Under the pieces are notes generated by a model. That model searched no databases. It was not told the origin of the DNA and saw only the letters and a program-made list of their open reading frames with translations. DNA of 25,970 nt from an uncultured Rothia sp. (lineage in GTDB: Bacteria > Actinomycetota > Actinomycetes > Actinomycetales > Micrococcaceae), in assembly GCF_937976295.1 (NCBI RefSeq), contig NZ_CALJRY010000331.1, positions 1 through 25,970 on the forward strand, read 5' to 3'. The translations under genes and the position numbers were made by a program. Positions 14,959 to 22,508 of the stretch are shown here, in pieces. The first letter of the stretch is position 1, and each line of letters starts with the position of its first letter.

Positions 14959-16221
14959 ATGGAGAACACCGTACTGGATACCCGGGCGGAGCATCTAACT
15001 CTGCTCGAGGAAAATATCCGTAAGGCAATGCGCCACCGCAGCCTGGACCCGCACGAGGACCAGCGCGCCGTTCGCGGGCTCATTGACGAGCACCTGAACG
15101 ATTACGAACAGCGGCGCACCCGCATCTCCCTGCCCGATTTGGGCGACCGCGAATCCGTGATTCAGCGCCTGCACGATGAAATCTGCGGCTTCGGCGTGAT
15201 TCAGCCGTTCCTCGATGATGAGAGCGTTGAAGAAATCTGGATCAACTCTCCCGACGAAATCTTTATCGCCCGCAACGGCGAAAGCGAATTGACCGGTCTG
15301 CACCTGAGCGCCGAGGCGATCAATAGCCTGCTGGAGCGCATGCTCAAGCCTTCTGGTCGCCGAGTGGACCTTTCCTCCCCGTTCGTTGATGCATCCCTGC
15401 CGGATGGCTCCCGCTTGCACGCGGTGATTCCCGATATTACTCGCAGGCACACGAGCATCAATATCCGTAAGTTCGTGGTGCGTGCCCGCCGCCTGCCCGA
15501 CCTGGTACGAATGAACTCGCTGAGTGCCGGCGCGGCGTCCCTGCTGCACGCGGCGGTGGAGAGCGGCATGAACATCCTCGTATCGGGTGCAACCCAAGCT
15601 GGTAAGACCACGATGCTGAACTGCCTGTCGGCATCTATTCCGCCGCGTGAGCGCGTGATTACGTGCGAAGAAATCTTTGAGCTTGCGGTTCCGCTACGCG
15701 ATGTGGTGGGTCTGCAGTGCCGCCAGCCGAACCTTGAGGGCACCGGCGCGATTGAGCTGCGCCGCCTGGTCAAGGAAGCTCTGCGTATGCGCCCGGACCG
15801 CATCCTCATTGGTGAGGTGCGTGAGGCGGAGTCCCTGGATATGCTCATTGCGCTCAACGCGGGCCTGCCGGGTATGTGCACGATTCACGCGAACTCGGCG
15901 CGTGACGCGGTGACCAAGATTTGCACCCTGCCGCTGCTGGCGGGCGAGAATATTTCCTCGGCGTTCGTGGTGCCGACCGTGGCGTCCTGCTTTGACATTG
16001 TGGTGCATTGCGGCCGCGATTCGCGCGGTCAGCGTCAGGTTGAAGAGATTAGCATGCTGGGCGGCCGCGTTGAGGACGGCGTGATTGAGATGTCTCCGCT
16101 GTTTGTGCGCCGTGACGGTCGGATGGTGTGCGTGGCGTTGGAGCTGCCGAACCCGGACCGTTGGATTCGTGCCGGTCACCGCCCCGAGCAGGTGCTGGCG
16201 GCGGCGAAGGCGGGTCAGTAA
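14959..16221 (+). CDS. tadA: Tad pilus assembly ATPase TadA (CpaF family)
   Basis: TadA is the hexameric cytoplasmic ATPase that powers Tad/Flp pilus assembly. The 420-residue product has an N-terminal domain (VEEIWINSPDEIFI.RNG at about 90-107, SLPDGSRLHAVIP at 146-158). The ATPase core follows, with Walker A GATQAGKTT (210-218), an Asp/Glu box after VITCEEIFEL, Walker B RILIGEVRE (281-289) and the His box CTIHANSARDA (307-317). The usual GTGSGKTT is replaced by GATQAGKTT, but Gly-Lys-Thr is intact. The ATG at 14959 has no clear ribosome binding site. ATG 15028 is an alternative but would cut into the N-terminal domain. It heads a seven-gene operon and its TAA overlaps the tadB ATG by one base. 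Confidence 0.93.
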   Translation: MENTVLDTRAEHLTLLEENIRKAMRHRSLDPHEDQRAVRGLIDEHLNDYEQRRTRISLPDLGDRESVIQRLHDEICGFGVIQPFLDDESVEEIWINSPDEIFIARNGESELTGLHLSAEAINSLLERMLKPSGRRVDLSSPFVDASLPDGSRLHAVIPDITRRHTSINIRKFVVRARRLPDLVRMNSLSAGAASLLHAAVESGMNILVSGATQAGKTTMLNCLSASIPPRERVITCEEIFELAVPLRDVVGLQCRQPNLEGTGAIELRRLVKEALRMRPDRILIGEVREAESLDMLIALNAGLPGMCTIHANSARDAVTKICTLPLLAGENISSAFVVPTVASCFDIVVHCGRDSRGQRQVEEISMLGGRVEDGVIEMSPLFVRRDGRMVCVALELPNPDRWIRAGHRPEQVLAAAKAGQ

Positions 16222-17075
16222 TGCCTCTGTTTTTGAGTCTGATTTTGGGGTTGGGCGTCTGCCTGATTTACCTTTCCTGCTTTCCGGATAACGGCAAACC
16301 GCCGAAGCCGAGTAATGACCCGGCGCTGGTTGTGGCGCTGCGTAAGGCGGGTATGCATTCGCTGACGCCTCGCACGTTCATGTGGGTGAGTGTCGTCAGC
16401 GGTGTGGGCGCGTCGATTCTGCTGCTGATGGTTACTCAGCTTTTGCCGCTGGGTCTGCTGGGTCTGATTGGTGGTTTTGTGGCGCCTCGTGTGGTCGTGA
16501 ATCATCGTGCCCGCGCGGCGGATGCCCGGATTTGGCAGTTGTGGCCGGATGCGGTGGATCACCTGCGTTCGGCGATTCGAGCCGGTTTGTCCCTGCCGGA
16601 GGCGCTGATTCAGCTGTCCTACCGCGGCCCGGAGGAACTGCGTGACGCCTTCGCCCATTTTTCGCGTGATTACCGTGCATCGGGTGAGTTCGTGCCGTCG
16701 CTGAACCGTTTGAAGGAGTACCTCTCTGACCCGGTGGCGGACACCATCATTGAGGCTTTGAAGATTGCCCGCGAGGTGGGCGGTTCGGACCTGGGTAAGC
16801 TGCTGGGCACGCTGAGTGATTTTCTGCGTGAGAATGCGCGTACCCGTTCGGAGCTTCTGGCGCGTCAGTCGTGGACTGTGAATGCGGCTCGCCTCTCCTG
16901 TGTGGCGCCCTGGTTTGTGCTGTGTCTGATGGCGACTCAGCCTGCCGCGCGCATGGTTTATAACTCATTTGCCGGTGCGATGCTGATGATTGCCGGTGCC
17001 GCTATTTCTTTGGCGGCGTACCGTCTGATGCTGCGTATTGGTGAGTTGCCGCGTGAACGGAGGGTTTTCGGGTGA
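16221..17075 (+). CDS. tadB: Tad pilus inner-membrane platform protein TadB
   Basis: TadB is one of two T2SSF-fold membrane proteins that couple TadA to pilin assembly. The ATG at 16221 shares its A with the tadA stop; frames starting earlier (16128) only read through tadA in another frame. The 284-residue product has an N-terminal helix (about 3-20), two close helices (about 53-90), a cytoplasmic T2SSF domain (about 104-225, with WPDAVDHLRSAIRAGLSLPEAL and KIAREVGGSDLGKLLGTLSDFLREN), then helices at about 227-240 and 250-270. Its stop overlaps the tadC GTG by four bases (GTGA). The length fits the family. Confidence 0.9.
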   Translation: MPLFLSLILGLGVCLIYLSCFPDNGKPPKPSNDPALVVALRKAGMHSLTPRTFMWVSVVSGVGASILLLMVTQLLPLGLLGLIGGFVAPRVVVNHRARAADARIWQLWPDAVDHLRSAIRAGLSLPEALIQLSYRGPEELRDAFAHFSRDYRASGEFVPSLNRLKEYLSDPVADTIIEALKIAREVGGSDLGKLLGTLSDFLRENARTRSELLARQSWTVNAARLSCVAPWFVLCLMATQPAARMVYNSFAGAMLMIAGAAISLAAYRLMLRIGELPRERRVFG

Positions 17076-18004
17076 ACCTGCCTCTGATTTTTGGTCTGCT
17101 GTTGGCGACCGGCGTGGGTCTGATTCTTTCGTCGGTGCTGAATACTCGCAGTATTTCGTTCTCTGATCGTGTGGCGTCGCAGCTGCGCGGTGAGACTTTG
17201 CGTGAGTCGCTCTTGAAGGAGCAGGAGCGCCGCGAGCCGAGCCTGCTGGAGGCGATTTCGGCGTTCTGCGCGCCGCTTCTGCGTTCGCTGTCTTCGTCGT
17301 TGAGCGGCTCGTCGCTGAGTGATAGTTCGGTGCAGGAGCGTCTGCGTCGTGCTGGTTCTTCGCAGAGTGTGAGTGCGTTTCGTGCTGAGCAGCTGCTGTG
17401 GGCTCTTGCCGGTGTGACCGTCATGAGTGCCCTGACCGTTATCGGTGTGGTGCAGGAGCGTTTCTCGATCCTGGTGGCTCTTGTGCTGGTGCTGGTGAGC
17501 GGTTTGAGCGGCTTTCTGGCACGTGACTGGTGGCTGGGCGAGGCGGTGACTAAGCGTGAGAAGCAGCTGGTCGCTGAGTTCCCGGCGCTGGCGGAGATGA
17601 TGGCGCTGTCGGTGACGGCGGGCGAGTCGGCACTGGCGGCTTTGGAGCGTATCTGTTTGACCTCTCGCGGCGAGTTGGCTCGTGAGTTTTCTGAGATTTT
17701 GGCTCAGACCCGCACGGGCGTTTCGCTCTTGAGCGCGCTGCAGGAGTTCTCGGAGCGTACTCGCGTTCCGGCGTTGAGTCGCTTCGTTGAGGGTATTGCT
17801 GTTGCGATTGAGCGCGGTACCCCTCTGGCCGATGTGTTGCGTGCGCAGGCTCAGGATGTGCGCGATAACGCTAAGCGTGAGCTGATGGAAACAGCCGGTA
17901 AGAAGGAGATTGCGATGCTCGCCCCGGTGGTGTTTTTCATCCTGCCGCTGACCGTGATTTTTGCGATCTTCCCGGGCTTGTCGCTCATGCGTTTGAACTT
18001 TTAG
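17072..18004 (+). CDS. tadC: Tad pilus inner-membrane platform protein TadC
   Basis: This is the second T2SSF-type platform protein, 310 residues. It has an N-terminal helix (about 4-22), a polar Ser/Glu/Arg-rich region, two helices (about 108-128 and 132-150), the T2SSF domain (about 165-275: EFPALAEMMALSVTAGESALAALERI, then GTPLADVLRAQAQDVRDNAKRE) and a C-terminal helix (282-303). GTG 17072 overlaps the tadB stop (GTGA), so translation is probably coupled. A gap of about 108 bases with a GC-rich hairpin-forming segment (18025-18085) separates it from the pilin candidate, which may allow separate expression levels. Confidence 0.88.
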   Translation: MNLPLIFGLLLATGVGLILSSVLNTRSISFSDRVASQLRGETLRESLLKEQERREPSLLEAISAFCAPLLRSLSSSLSGSSLSDSSVQERLRRAGSSQSVSAFRAEQLLWALAGVTVMSALTVIGVVQERFSILVALVLVLVSGLSGFLARDWWLGEAVTKREKQLVAEFPALAEMMALSVTAGESALAALERICLTSRGELAREFSEILAQTRTGVSLLSALQEFSERTRVPALSRFVEGIAVAIERGTPLADVLRAQAQDVRDNAKRELMETAGKKEIAMLAPVVFFILPLTVIFAIFPGLSLMRLNF

Positions 18005-18112
18005 ATTTTGCGGCGGGTACACACCGTACCGGCCGCGCCGTGGTGGGCTGGGCTGATTGCCCGGCGCGCCGCACCAACCACACACTACACCCTTTGATTG
18101 AAGGAGAAAATC

Positions 18113-18340
18113 ATGTTCCGTCGTTTCCGCACCACCCTTACCGTGCTGATCGCCCTGGCTGTCGCATCCGTGCTGGCTCTGCGCCTGAAGAACAAGCAGG
18201 ATGACCCCGAGCGCGGCGACGTGCCCGGTTGGGTCATGATTACCATGATGAGCGCCGTGCTGGTTGCCGCTATCCTGGCGATTGCTCAGCCCGCTCTGAC
18301 CAAGATGTTCAACGACGCGATTGCTCTGGTTCACCAGTAA
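18113..18340 (+). CDS. Small Flp-like pilin candidate
   Basis: This 75-residue protein starts at ATG 18113, seven bases after a strong AAGGAG (18101-18106). An upstream in-frame ATG at 18098 would absorb that site. It has a basic start (MFRRFR), a first hydrophobic segment (8-24), a short polar stretch (RLKNKQDDPERGD) and a second hydrophobic segment (40-60) ending in a short amphipathic tail. Its position in the Tad operon, size and strong ribosome binding site fit the major pilin, which is made in large amounts. The ERG-D junction resembles those in the next genes, but the +5 Glu typical of Flp pilins is replaced by Trp40. It could instead be an accessory membrane protein. The stop overlaps the next ATG by one base. 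Confidence 0.7.
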   Translation: MFRRFRTTLTVLIALAVASVLALRLKNKQDDPERGDVPGWVMITMMSAVLVAAILAIAQPALTKMFNDAIALVHQ

Positions 18341-18789
18341 TGCGTAAGTCCCGCATCGCTTCTGAGCTGACTGCCGCTGAGCTCGCGGAACATTCTGTGG
18401 AGGATAGCGAGCGCGGTGACGCCAGCACGGAATTCGTCATGGTCGGTGCGCTGTTGGTGTTGCTGACCATGGCGATTCTGCAGGTTTCTTTCGCCCTGTA
18501 TGCACGAACCATGTTGGTGGATGCTGCGGCGGCTGGGGCACGTTACGGTACGATGCGTGACCGCACTCCGCAGGAGGGCATGGAGCGTACCCGTCAGCTG
18601 ATTGAGGGGGCTCTTCCGTCTTCGTATGCTGAGAATATTTCGTACCGTCAGAGTAGTGATTCTACGGGTGTGCGCACTTTGGAGGTGACGGTGAAGTCTC
18701 CTTTGCCGGTGCTGGGTCCGTGGGGTTTTCCGGATTCTATTGAGGTGAAGGGGCATGCGATTTATGCGGAGCATCGTTCCGGTGATTAG
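18340..18789 (+). CDS. tadE: TadE-like pseudopilin
   Basis: TadE proteins are minor pilin-like subunits of the Tad system. The ATG at 18340 shares its A with the previous stop. The frame continues upstream to 18229, but only as an alternative reading of the pilin gene. The 149-residue product has a polar start (1-25), then ERG (24-26) followed by DASTEFVMVGALLVLLTMAIL. This has a Glu at +5 after the Gly and a hydrophobic helix, as in prepilins processed by a TadV/CpaA peptidase. The ALYARTMLVDAAAAGARYG stretch and a beta-rich C-terminus (about 95-149) are typical of TadE. It overlaps the next gene by 35 bases. No prepilin peptidase is in the window. Confidence 0.85.
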   Translation: MRKSRIASELTAAELAEHSVEDSERGDASTEFVMVGALLVLLTMAILQVSFALYARTMLVDAAAAGARYGTMRDRTPQEGMERTRQLIEGALPSSYAENISYRQSSDSTGVRTLEVTVKSPLPVLGPWGFPDSIEVKGHAIYAEHRSGD

Positions 18790-19276
18790 TGGCTTTTCGC
18801 TTCGGCAGCGTGTGAAGGAACGCCTGAAGAGCCGGTCTGACCGGCGTCTTTCTAGCCAGCAAAGCCCCGAAGAGGGTAGCGCCATTGTGGAGTTCCTGGG
18901 TTTGGGTATTACTCTGCTCATCCCGGTGCTCTACGGCATTCTGACGATTTTTAGCTTGCAGTCTTCGGTGATGGCGGCTCATGCGGCGAGCGCCCAGGTG
19001 GTGCTGTATGTGCAGGAGCAGCCGCAGGATTCGTCGGTTGGTCCGGATTTGGCTCAGCGTCTGGCGGTGCATGCTGCCGCGGATTACGGGGTTGAGCCCT
19101 CCGATGTGAGCGTGTCGTTGAGCTGTTCATCGGGGGAGTGCATCTCGGGTACGAAGGCGTACGCCACGGTGACGGTTCAGGCGCGCTTGCCGCTGCTGCC
19201 TTCGTTTATGGGTGGCGGCGTGATTCCGGTGAGTTCTCATGCGACGAGTTGGGGGTCTGGTCATGATGCTTCGTAG
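18755..19276 (+). CDS. Second TadE-family pseudopilin (TadF position)
   Basis: This 173-residue protein starts at ATG 18755, or at 18764 if the second ATG is used. The GAGGTGAAGGGG stretch upstream (about 18741-18752) serves either. After a basic N-terminal region, PEEG (38-41) precedes SAIVEFLGLGITLLIPVLYGIL, again with Glu at +5. The C-terminal domain is beta-rich and has two close cysteines (CSSGEC, about 127-132) that could form a disulfide outside the cell. It overlaps tadE by 35 bases. The family call rests on this motif and the operon position. The gene occupies the place of TadF in other Tad loci. Confidence 0.8.
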   Translation: MRFMRSIVPVISGFSLRQRVKERLKSRSDRRLSSQQSPEEGSAIVEFLGLGITLLIPVLYGILTIFSLQSSVMAAHAASAQVVLYVQEQPQDSSVGPDLAQRLAVHAAADYGVEPSDVSVSLSCSSGECISGTKAYATVTVQARLPLLPSFMGGGVIPVSSHATSWGSGHDAS

Positions 19277-19817
19277 TGTTGTGCCTGCTCGCCTGTTCTC
19301 GGTTGCCTACCTGCAGGCTCGTACCCGTGTGCAGACTCGTGCCAACATGAAGATTCGAGCCAGTGCGCTGGGCCGGGCGCTCGCCTCTGATCCTCCCGCC
19401 TCAAGCCCGGAAGAGGGCAGCATTGCCCCGTTGATTGTGGGTATGCTGGCGTTGCTTCTGCTCATCGGTTCGGTGACGGTGGCGATTACCGGCGCGTATC
19501 TGCAGACTCAGCATCTGCAGGATATGGCGGACGCTCAGGCGAACTCGATTACCCGCACGATGCGCACTCCGGAGGAAGCGAGTGGTTCGGCGGCGTGGGA
19601 GTATGCGAGCGCGTACCTGGCTGAGGTTCAGCCGGGGCAGGATTTTCATGCGTTGCGTCTGGATAATGTGTCCGTGGATTCTGATCACAGTGTGCACGTG
19701 TACCTGTCGGCTCGTATTCGTCCGCCGCTGCTGTCGATTCTGGTGCCTGATGGTATTGAGGTGACCGCTCATGGTTCGTCGCGTTTGAAGACGAGCCAGG
19801 GCCCGTCCAGCGATTAG
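19263..19817 (+). CDS. TadG-like Flp pilus assembly protein
   Basis: This is the last gene of the Tad operon. ATG 19263 is preferred because GGGGGT (about 19251-19256) lies seven bases upstream; ATG 19239 lacks a site. The 185-residue product has a basic start, then PEEG (49-52) followed by SIAPLIVGMLALLLLIGSVTVAITGAY and QTQHLQDMADAQANSITR. This is the typical N-terminal pattern of TadG-like proteins, in which a helix is followed by a surface-exposed domain. The C-terminal half (about 105-185) is predicted to be beta-rich. It overlaps the upstream gene by 14 bases. A strong terminator follows within 25 bases. Confidence 0.78.
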   Translation: MMLRSVVPARLFSVAYLQARTRVQTRANMKIRASALGRALASDPPASSPEEGSIAPLIVGMLALLLLIGSVTVAITGAYLQTQHLQDMADAQANSITRTMRTPEEASGSAAWEYASAYLAEVQPGQDFHALRLDNVSVDSDHSVHVYLSARIRPPLLSILVPDGIEVTAHGSSRLKTSQGPSSD

Positions 19818-19841
19818 TGGCGTTGTGAGCCCCATAGACTG

Positions 19842-19894
19842 CGAGGGTGCATCCGCAAGGTAGTGTAACGGCTAGCGGATGCGCCCTCGTTTTT
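19842..19894 (+). terminator. Strong intrinsic terminator of the tad operon
   Basis: Arms 19842-19856 and 19875-19889 pair over 15 bases with one T-G wobble, around an 18-base loop. A TTTTT run follows at 19890-19894. Confidence 0.88.
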
Positions 19895-20030
19895 ATCCCC
19901 GTTTTTGTGCCCGTTGGGCGGCTTCTGCCCTCTACCTCTGCCCACTACCCGCCTCATCCTTCTGCGCTGTGGGCTGTTGCGGGCTGTAACGGCGGGACTT
20001 TCTGGCCGTTTCGCGATAGTGTTAAAAGCT

Positions 20031-21158
20031 ATGGCATCCTTCGACTTTTCTGCTGAGATTAAAGAGCTTCGCGCGATCTTCGACTCTATTGCTGCTGTGA
20101 GCGATATTGAGGGGATTGAGCGCGCCATTGAGGACCTGTCTGCGCAGGCTGCCGCCCCCGATTTGTGGGATGACGTGGAGAACGCGCAGAAGGTGACGAG
20201 CGCACTGTCGTATAAGCAGTCGGAGCTGAATCGTCTGCGTTCGCTGTCTTCTCGCATTGATGATGTTGAGGTGATGGTGGAGCTTGCCGAAGCGGAGGAT
20301 GAGGAGACCGCCGCCGAGCTGCTCGCTGATGCTGAGCGTGAGTGCGGTGAGATCCGCGCCAAGCTGGAGGAGCTTGAGGTGCTGGTGCTGCTGTCGGGTG
20401 AGTACGATCAGCGTGAGGCTGTGGTGACGATCCGTTCGGGCGCCGGTGGCGTGGATGCCGCTGATTTCGCGGAGATGCTGCTGCGCATGTACCTGCGTTG
20501 GGCGGAGAAGAACGGCTACCCGACGAAGGTTCTGGACACCTCCTACGCTGAGGAGGCGGGCCTGAAGTCGGTGACCTTCGAGGTGAACGCGCCGTACGCT
20601 TTTGGCCGCCTGTCGGTGGAAGCGGGTACTCACCGCCTGGTGCGTATTTCGCCGTTCGATAATCAGGGCCGCCGCCAGACCTCGTTTGCGGCGGTTGAGG
20701 TGATTCCTCTGATTGAGCAGACGGATGCTATTGAGATTCCCGAGTCTGAGATTAAGGTGGATGTGTTCCGCTCGTCGGGCCCGGGTGGTCAGTCGGTGAA
20801 TACGACGGATTCGGCGGTGCGTATGACTCACTTGCCGACCGGTATTGTGGTGTCGATGCAGAATGAGAAGTCGCAGTTGCAGAACCGTGCGGCGGCTTTG
20901 CGTGTGCTGCAGTCTCGCCTGTTGCTGTTGCGTAAGGAGCAGGAGGATGCGAAGAAGAAGGAGCTTGCCGGTGACATTAAGGCAAGCTGGGGGGACCAGA
21001 TGCGCTCCTATGTTCTGCATCCGTACCAGATGGTGAAGGATCTGCGTACCGGCTATGAGGAGGGTAATACCTCTAATGTTTTGGATGGCGGTTTGAACGC
21101 CTTTATTGATGCTGGTATTCGCTGGCGTGCTTCGGGGCGCGCGGCTGAAGACAGCTAA
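20031..21158 (+). CDS. prfB: Peptide chain release factor 2
   Basis: RF2 reads UGA and UAA stop codons and triggers peptide release on the ribosome. The 375-residue product has the N-terminal helical domain, the codon-recognition tripeptide SPF (in RISPFDNQGRRQTSF) and the catalytic GGQ motif (RSSGPGGQSVNTTDSAVR). The gene is one continuous frame: the in-frame UGA with +1 frameshift that controls prfB in many bacteria is absent. ATG 20031 begins the conserved MASFDF.AEI start; earlier in-frame codons (from 19905) give no RF2-like sequence. No ribosome binding site is visible, and TAGTGT (20017-20022) lies eight bases before the ATG, so the mRNA may be leaderless. smpB follows after 18 bases. 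Confidence 0.96.
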   Translation: MASFDFSAEIKELRAIFDSIAAVSDIEGIERAIEDLSAQAAAPDLWDDVENAQKVTSALSYKQSELNRLRSLSSRIDDVEVMVELAEAEDEETAAELLADAERECGEIRAKLEELEVLVLLSGEYDQREAVVTIRSGAGGVDAADFAEMLLRMYLRWAEKNGYPTKVLDTSYAEEAGLKSVTFEVNAPYAFGRLSVEAGTHRLVRISPFDNQGRRQTSFAAVEVIPLIEQTDAIEIPESEIKVDVFRSSGPGGQSVNTTDSAVRMTHLPTGIVVSMQNEKSQLQNRAAALRVLQSRLLLLRKEQEDAKKKELAGDIKASWGDQMRSYVLHPYQMVKDLRTGYEEGNTSNVLDGGLNAFIDAGIRWRASGRAAEDS

Positions 21159-21176
21159 GACATGAAGGATTGAGTG

Positions 21177-21671
21177 ATGGCTCAGAAAAAGAAGAAAGAC
21201 GCGAAGAAGGACCCGAATAACGCGATTATTGCCCAGAATAAGAAGGCTCGCCACAACTACAACATTGTGGATACTTATGAGGCGGGCATTGTTCTGTTGG
21301 GTACTGAGGTGAAGTCTCTGCGTGATGGTGGGGCGTCCATTGTGGATGGTTTCTGCCAGGTGACCGATAACGAGATGTGGCTCGAGGGCATTCATATTGC
21401 GGAGTACGGTTACGGTACGTGGACGAACCATGCGGCTCGTCGTCGCCGTAAGTTGCTGCTGCATCGTTCTGAGATTAATAAGTTGGCGCAGAAGCTGAAG
21501 GAGACCGGTTACACGGTGGTTCCGTTGAAGCTGTACTTCTCGAATGGTCGTGCGAAGGTTGAGATTGCTTTGGCGACCGGTAAGCGTGAGTACGATAAGC
21601 GTCAGGCTTTGCGTGAGCGTCAGGATGACCTGGAGGCGCGCCGCGCGATGCGTTACCGCAACCTCGGCTAG
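21177..21671 (+). CDS. smpB: SsrA-binding protein SmpB
   Basis: SmpB binds tmRNA and brings it to stalled ribosomes for trans-translation. The 164-residue product has a Lys-rich start, then the family core NKKARHNYNIVDTYEAGIVL, GTEVKSLRDGGASIVDGFC and LKLYFSNGRAKVEIALATGKREYDKR, and a basic C-terminal tail that enters the decoding site. ATG 21177 is chosen over GTG 21174 because AAGGA (21165-21169) lies seven bases upstream. It is probably co-transcribed with prfB. Its RNA partner ssrA lies about 2 kb downstream (23739-24110), after two unrelated membrane protein genes. Confidence 0.96.
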   Translation: MAQKKKKDAKKDPNNAIIAQNKKARHNYNIVDTYEAGIVLLGTEVKSLRDGGASIVDGFCQVTDNEMWLEGIHIAEYGYGTWTNHAARRRRKLLLHRSEINKLAQKLKETGYTVVPLKLYFSNGRAKVEIALATGKREYDKRQALRERQDDLEARRAMRYRNLG

Positions 21672-21743
21672 AGCTGAGGCAACGGCCGGGGTGCACGGTT
21701 GCTCTAGGAACTTGCCGGTAGGGGCGGGGCGCGGTTCCTCACG

Positions 21744-21749
21744 TATAAT
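21744..21749 (+). promoter_or_regulatory. -10 element of the first DUF4190-type gene
   Basis: A perfect TATAAT lies 53 bases before the start codon. No -35 at the usual distance is clear. Confidence 0.5.
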
Positions 21750-21802
21750 GGTTAAAAATTTCGTGGCGTACCGCGAGCACCATTCATTCTTTGAGGAGAC
21801 AT

Positions 21803-22270
21803 ATGTCTGAGAACCCGAACTACCAGCAGAACCCGGGCGAGTTCATTCCCGCACCGCAGCAGGCACCCGCATACAACATGCAGGGCGGCTACCCCGGCTA
21901 CCAGCCGAAACCGGGCTCGGGGCTGGCTATCGCCTCCTTGGTCTGCGGTATTTTGGGTGTTCTGACCGGTATTTTTATCTTTAGTGGACTTTCTCTTGGC
22001 CTGGCGGGTATCGTGCTGGGTATTGTTGCGCTGGTGAAGGTGAAGAACGGTACCGCTTCCGGTAAGGGCATGGCGATTGGTGGCATTGTCACCGGTGCGC
22101 TGGGCATGATTGTTGCTGTTGTTGTGCTGATTCTGGGCATGATTGGCATTGGTATGCTCAGCGAGTGTGCTGAGCATGCTGTGCAGGACTCGAACGGCAA
22201 CTACGTGTGCACTGTGAATGGTCATACCCAGACTTTGGACCCTGATGAGTACCGTACTCTGCGCCGCTAA
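21803..22270 (+). CDS. DUF4190-type small membrane protein
   Basis: This 155-residue protein starts at ATG 21803, after GAGGAG (about 21793-21798). The N-terminal 32 residues are Pro/Gln/Tyr/Gly-rich (EFIPAPQQAPAYNMQ). Two hydrophobic segments follow (about 34-73 and 88-118), with a Lys-rich turn VKVKNGTASGKGMAIGGIVTG between them. This Gly-rich two-helix pattern is typical of DUF4190 proteins. The C-terminal 35 residues are polar, contain two cysteines (SECAEH...GNYVC) and are probably outside the cell. The function of the family is unknown. The gene has its own promoter and terminator and is a shorter paralogue of the next gene. Confidence 0.8.
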   Translation: MSENPNYQQNPGEFIPAPQQAPAYNMQGGYPGYQPKPGSGLAIASLVCGILGVLTGIFIFSGLSLGLAGIVLGIVALVKVKNGTASGKGMAIGGIVTGALGMIVAVVVLILGMIGIGMLSECAEHAVQDSNGNYVCTVNGHTQTLDPDEYRTLRR

Positions 22271-22296
22271 GTCGCGCTGAGTCTTTGAAGCGTTAT

Positions 22297-22337
22297 GGGA
22301 CCGAATAGTGTTGAACTATTCGGTCCCTTGCTCTTTT
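22297..22337 (+). terminator. Strong intrinsic terminator after the first DUF4190-type gene
   Basis: A perfect 13-base stem (GGGACCGAATAGT at 22297-22309 with its complement at 22315-22327) closes a 5-base loop. A TTGCTCTTTTT tail follows. Confidence 0.9.
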
Positions 22338-22425
22338 TCGGCACTGATTCTGCCCGATTGGTGGATTCTGGGGTCTGATTCTGAAATCTTGGACTTCATA
22401 GATGCCTCAAATGATGGCTTATTTA

Positions 22426-22431
22426 TATAAT
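22426..22431 (+). promoter_or_regulatory. -10 element of the second DUF4190-type gene
   Basis: A perfect TATAAT in an AT-rich stretch lies 77 bases before the start codon. The position 17 bases upstream (TGCCTC) is a poor -35. Confidence 0.5.
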
Positions 22432-22508
22432 GGAACCGAACTCAGCGCGCAATGGTGCGTTGGGCGAGTATAAATTGTTCGCTGCAACTGTGAAGGAAAG
22501 AACGACGG

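Noticed and set aside
21544..21810. 88-codon frame spanning the smpB 3' end
   Set aside because: Out of frame with smpB, without a binding site, and it runs through the TATAAT promoter of the next gene.
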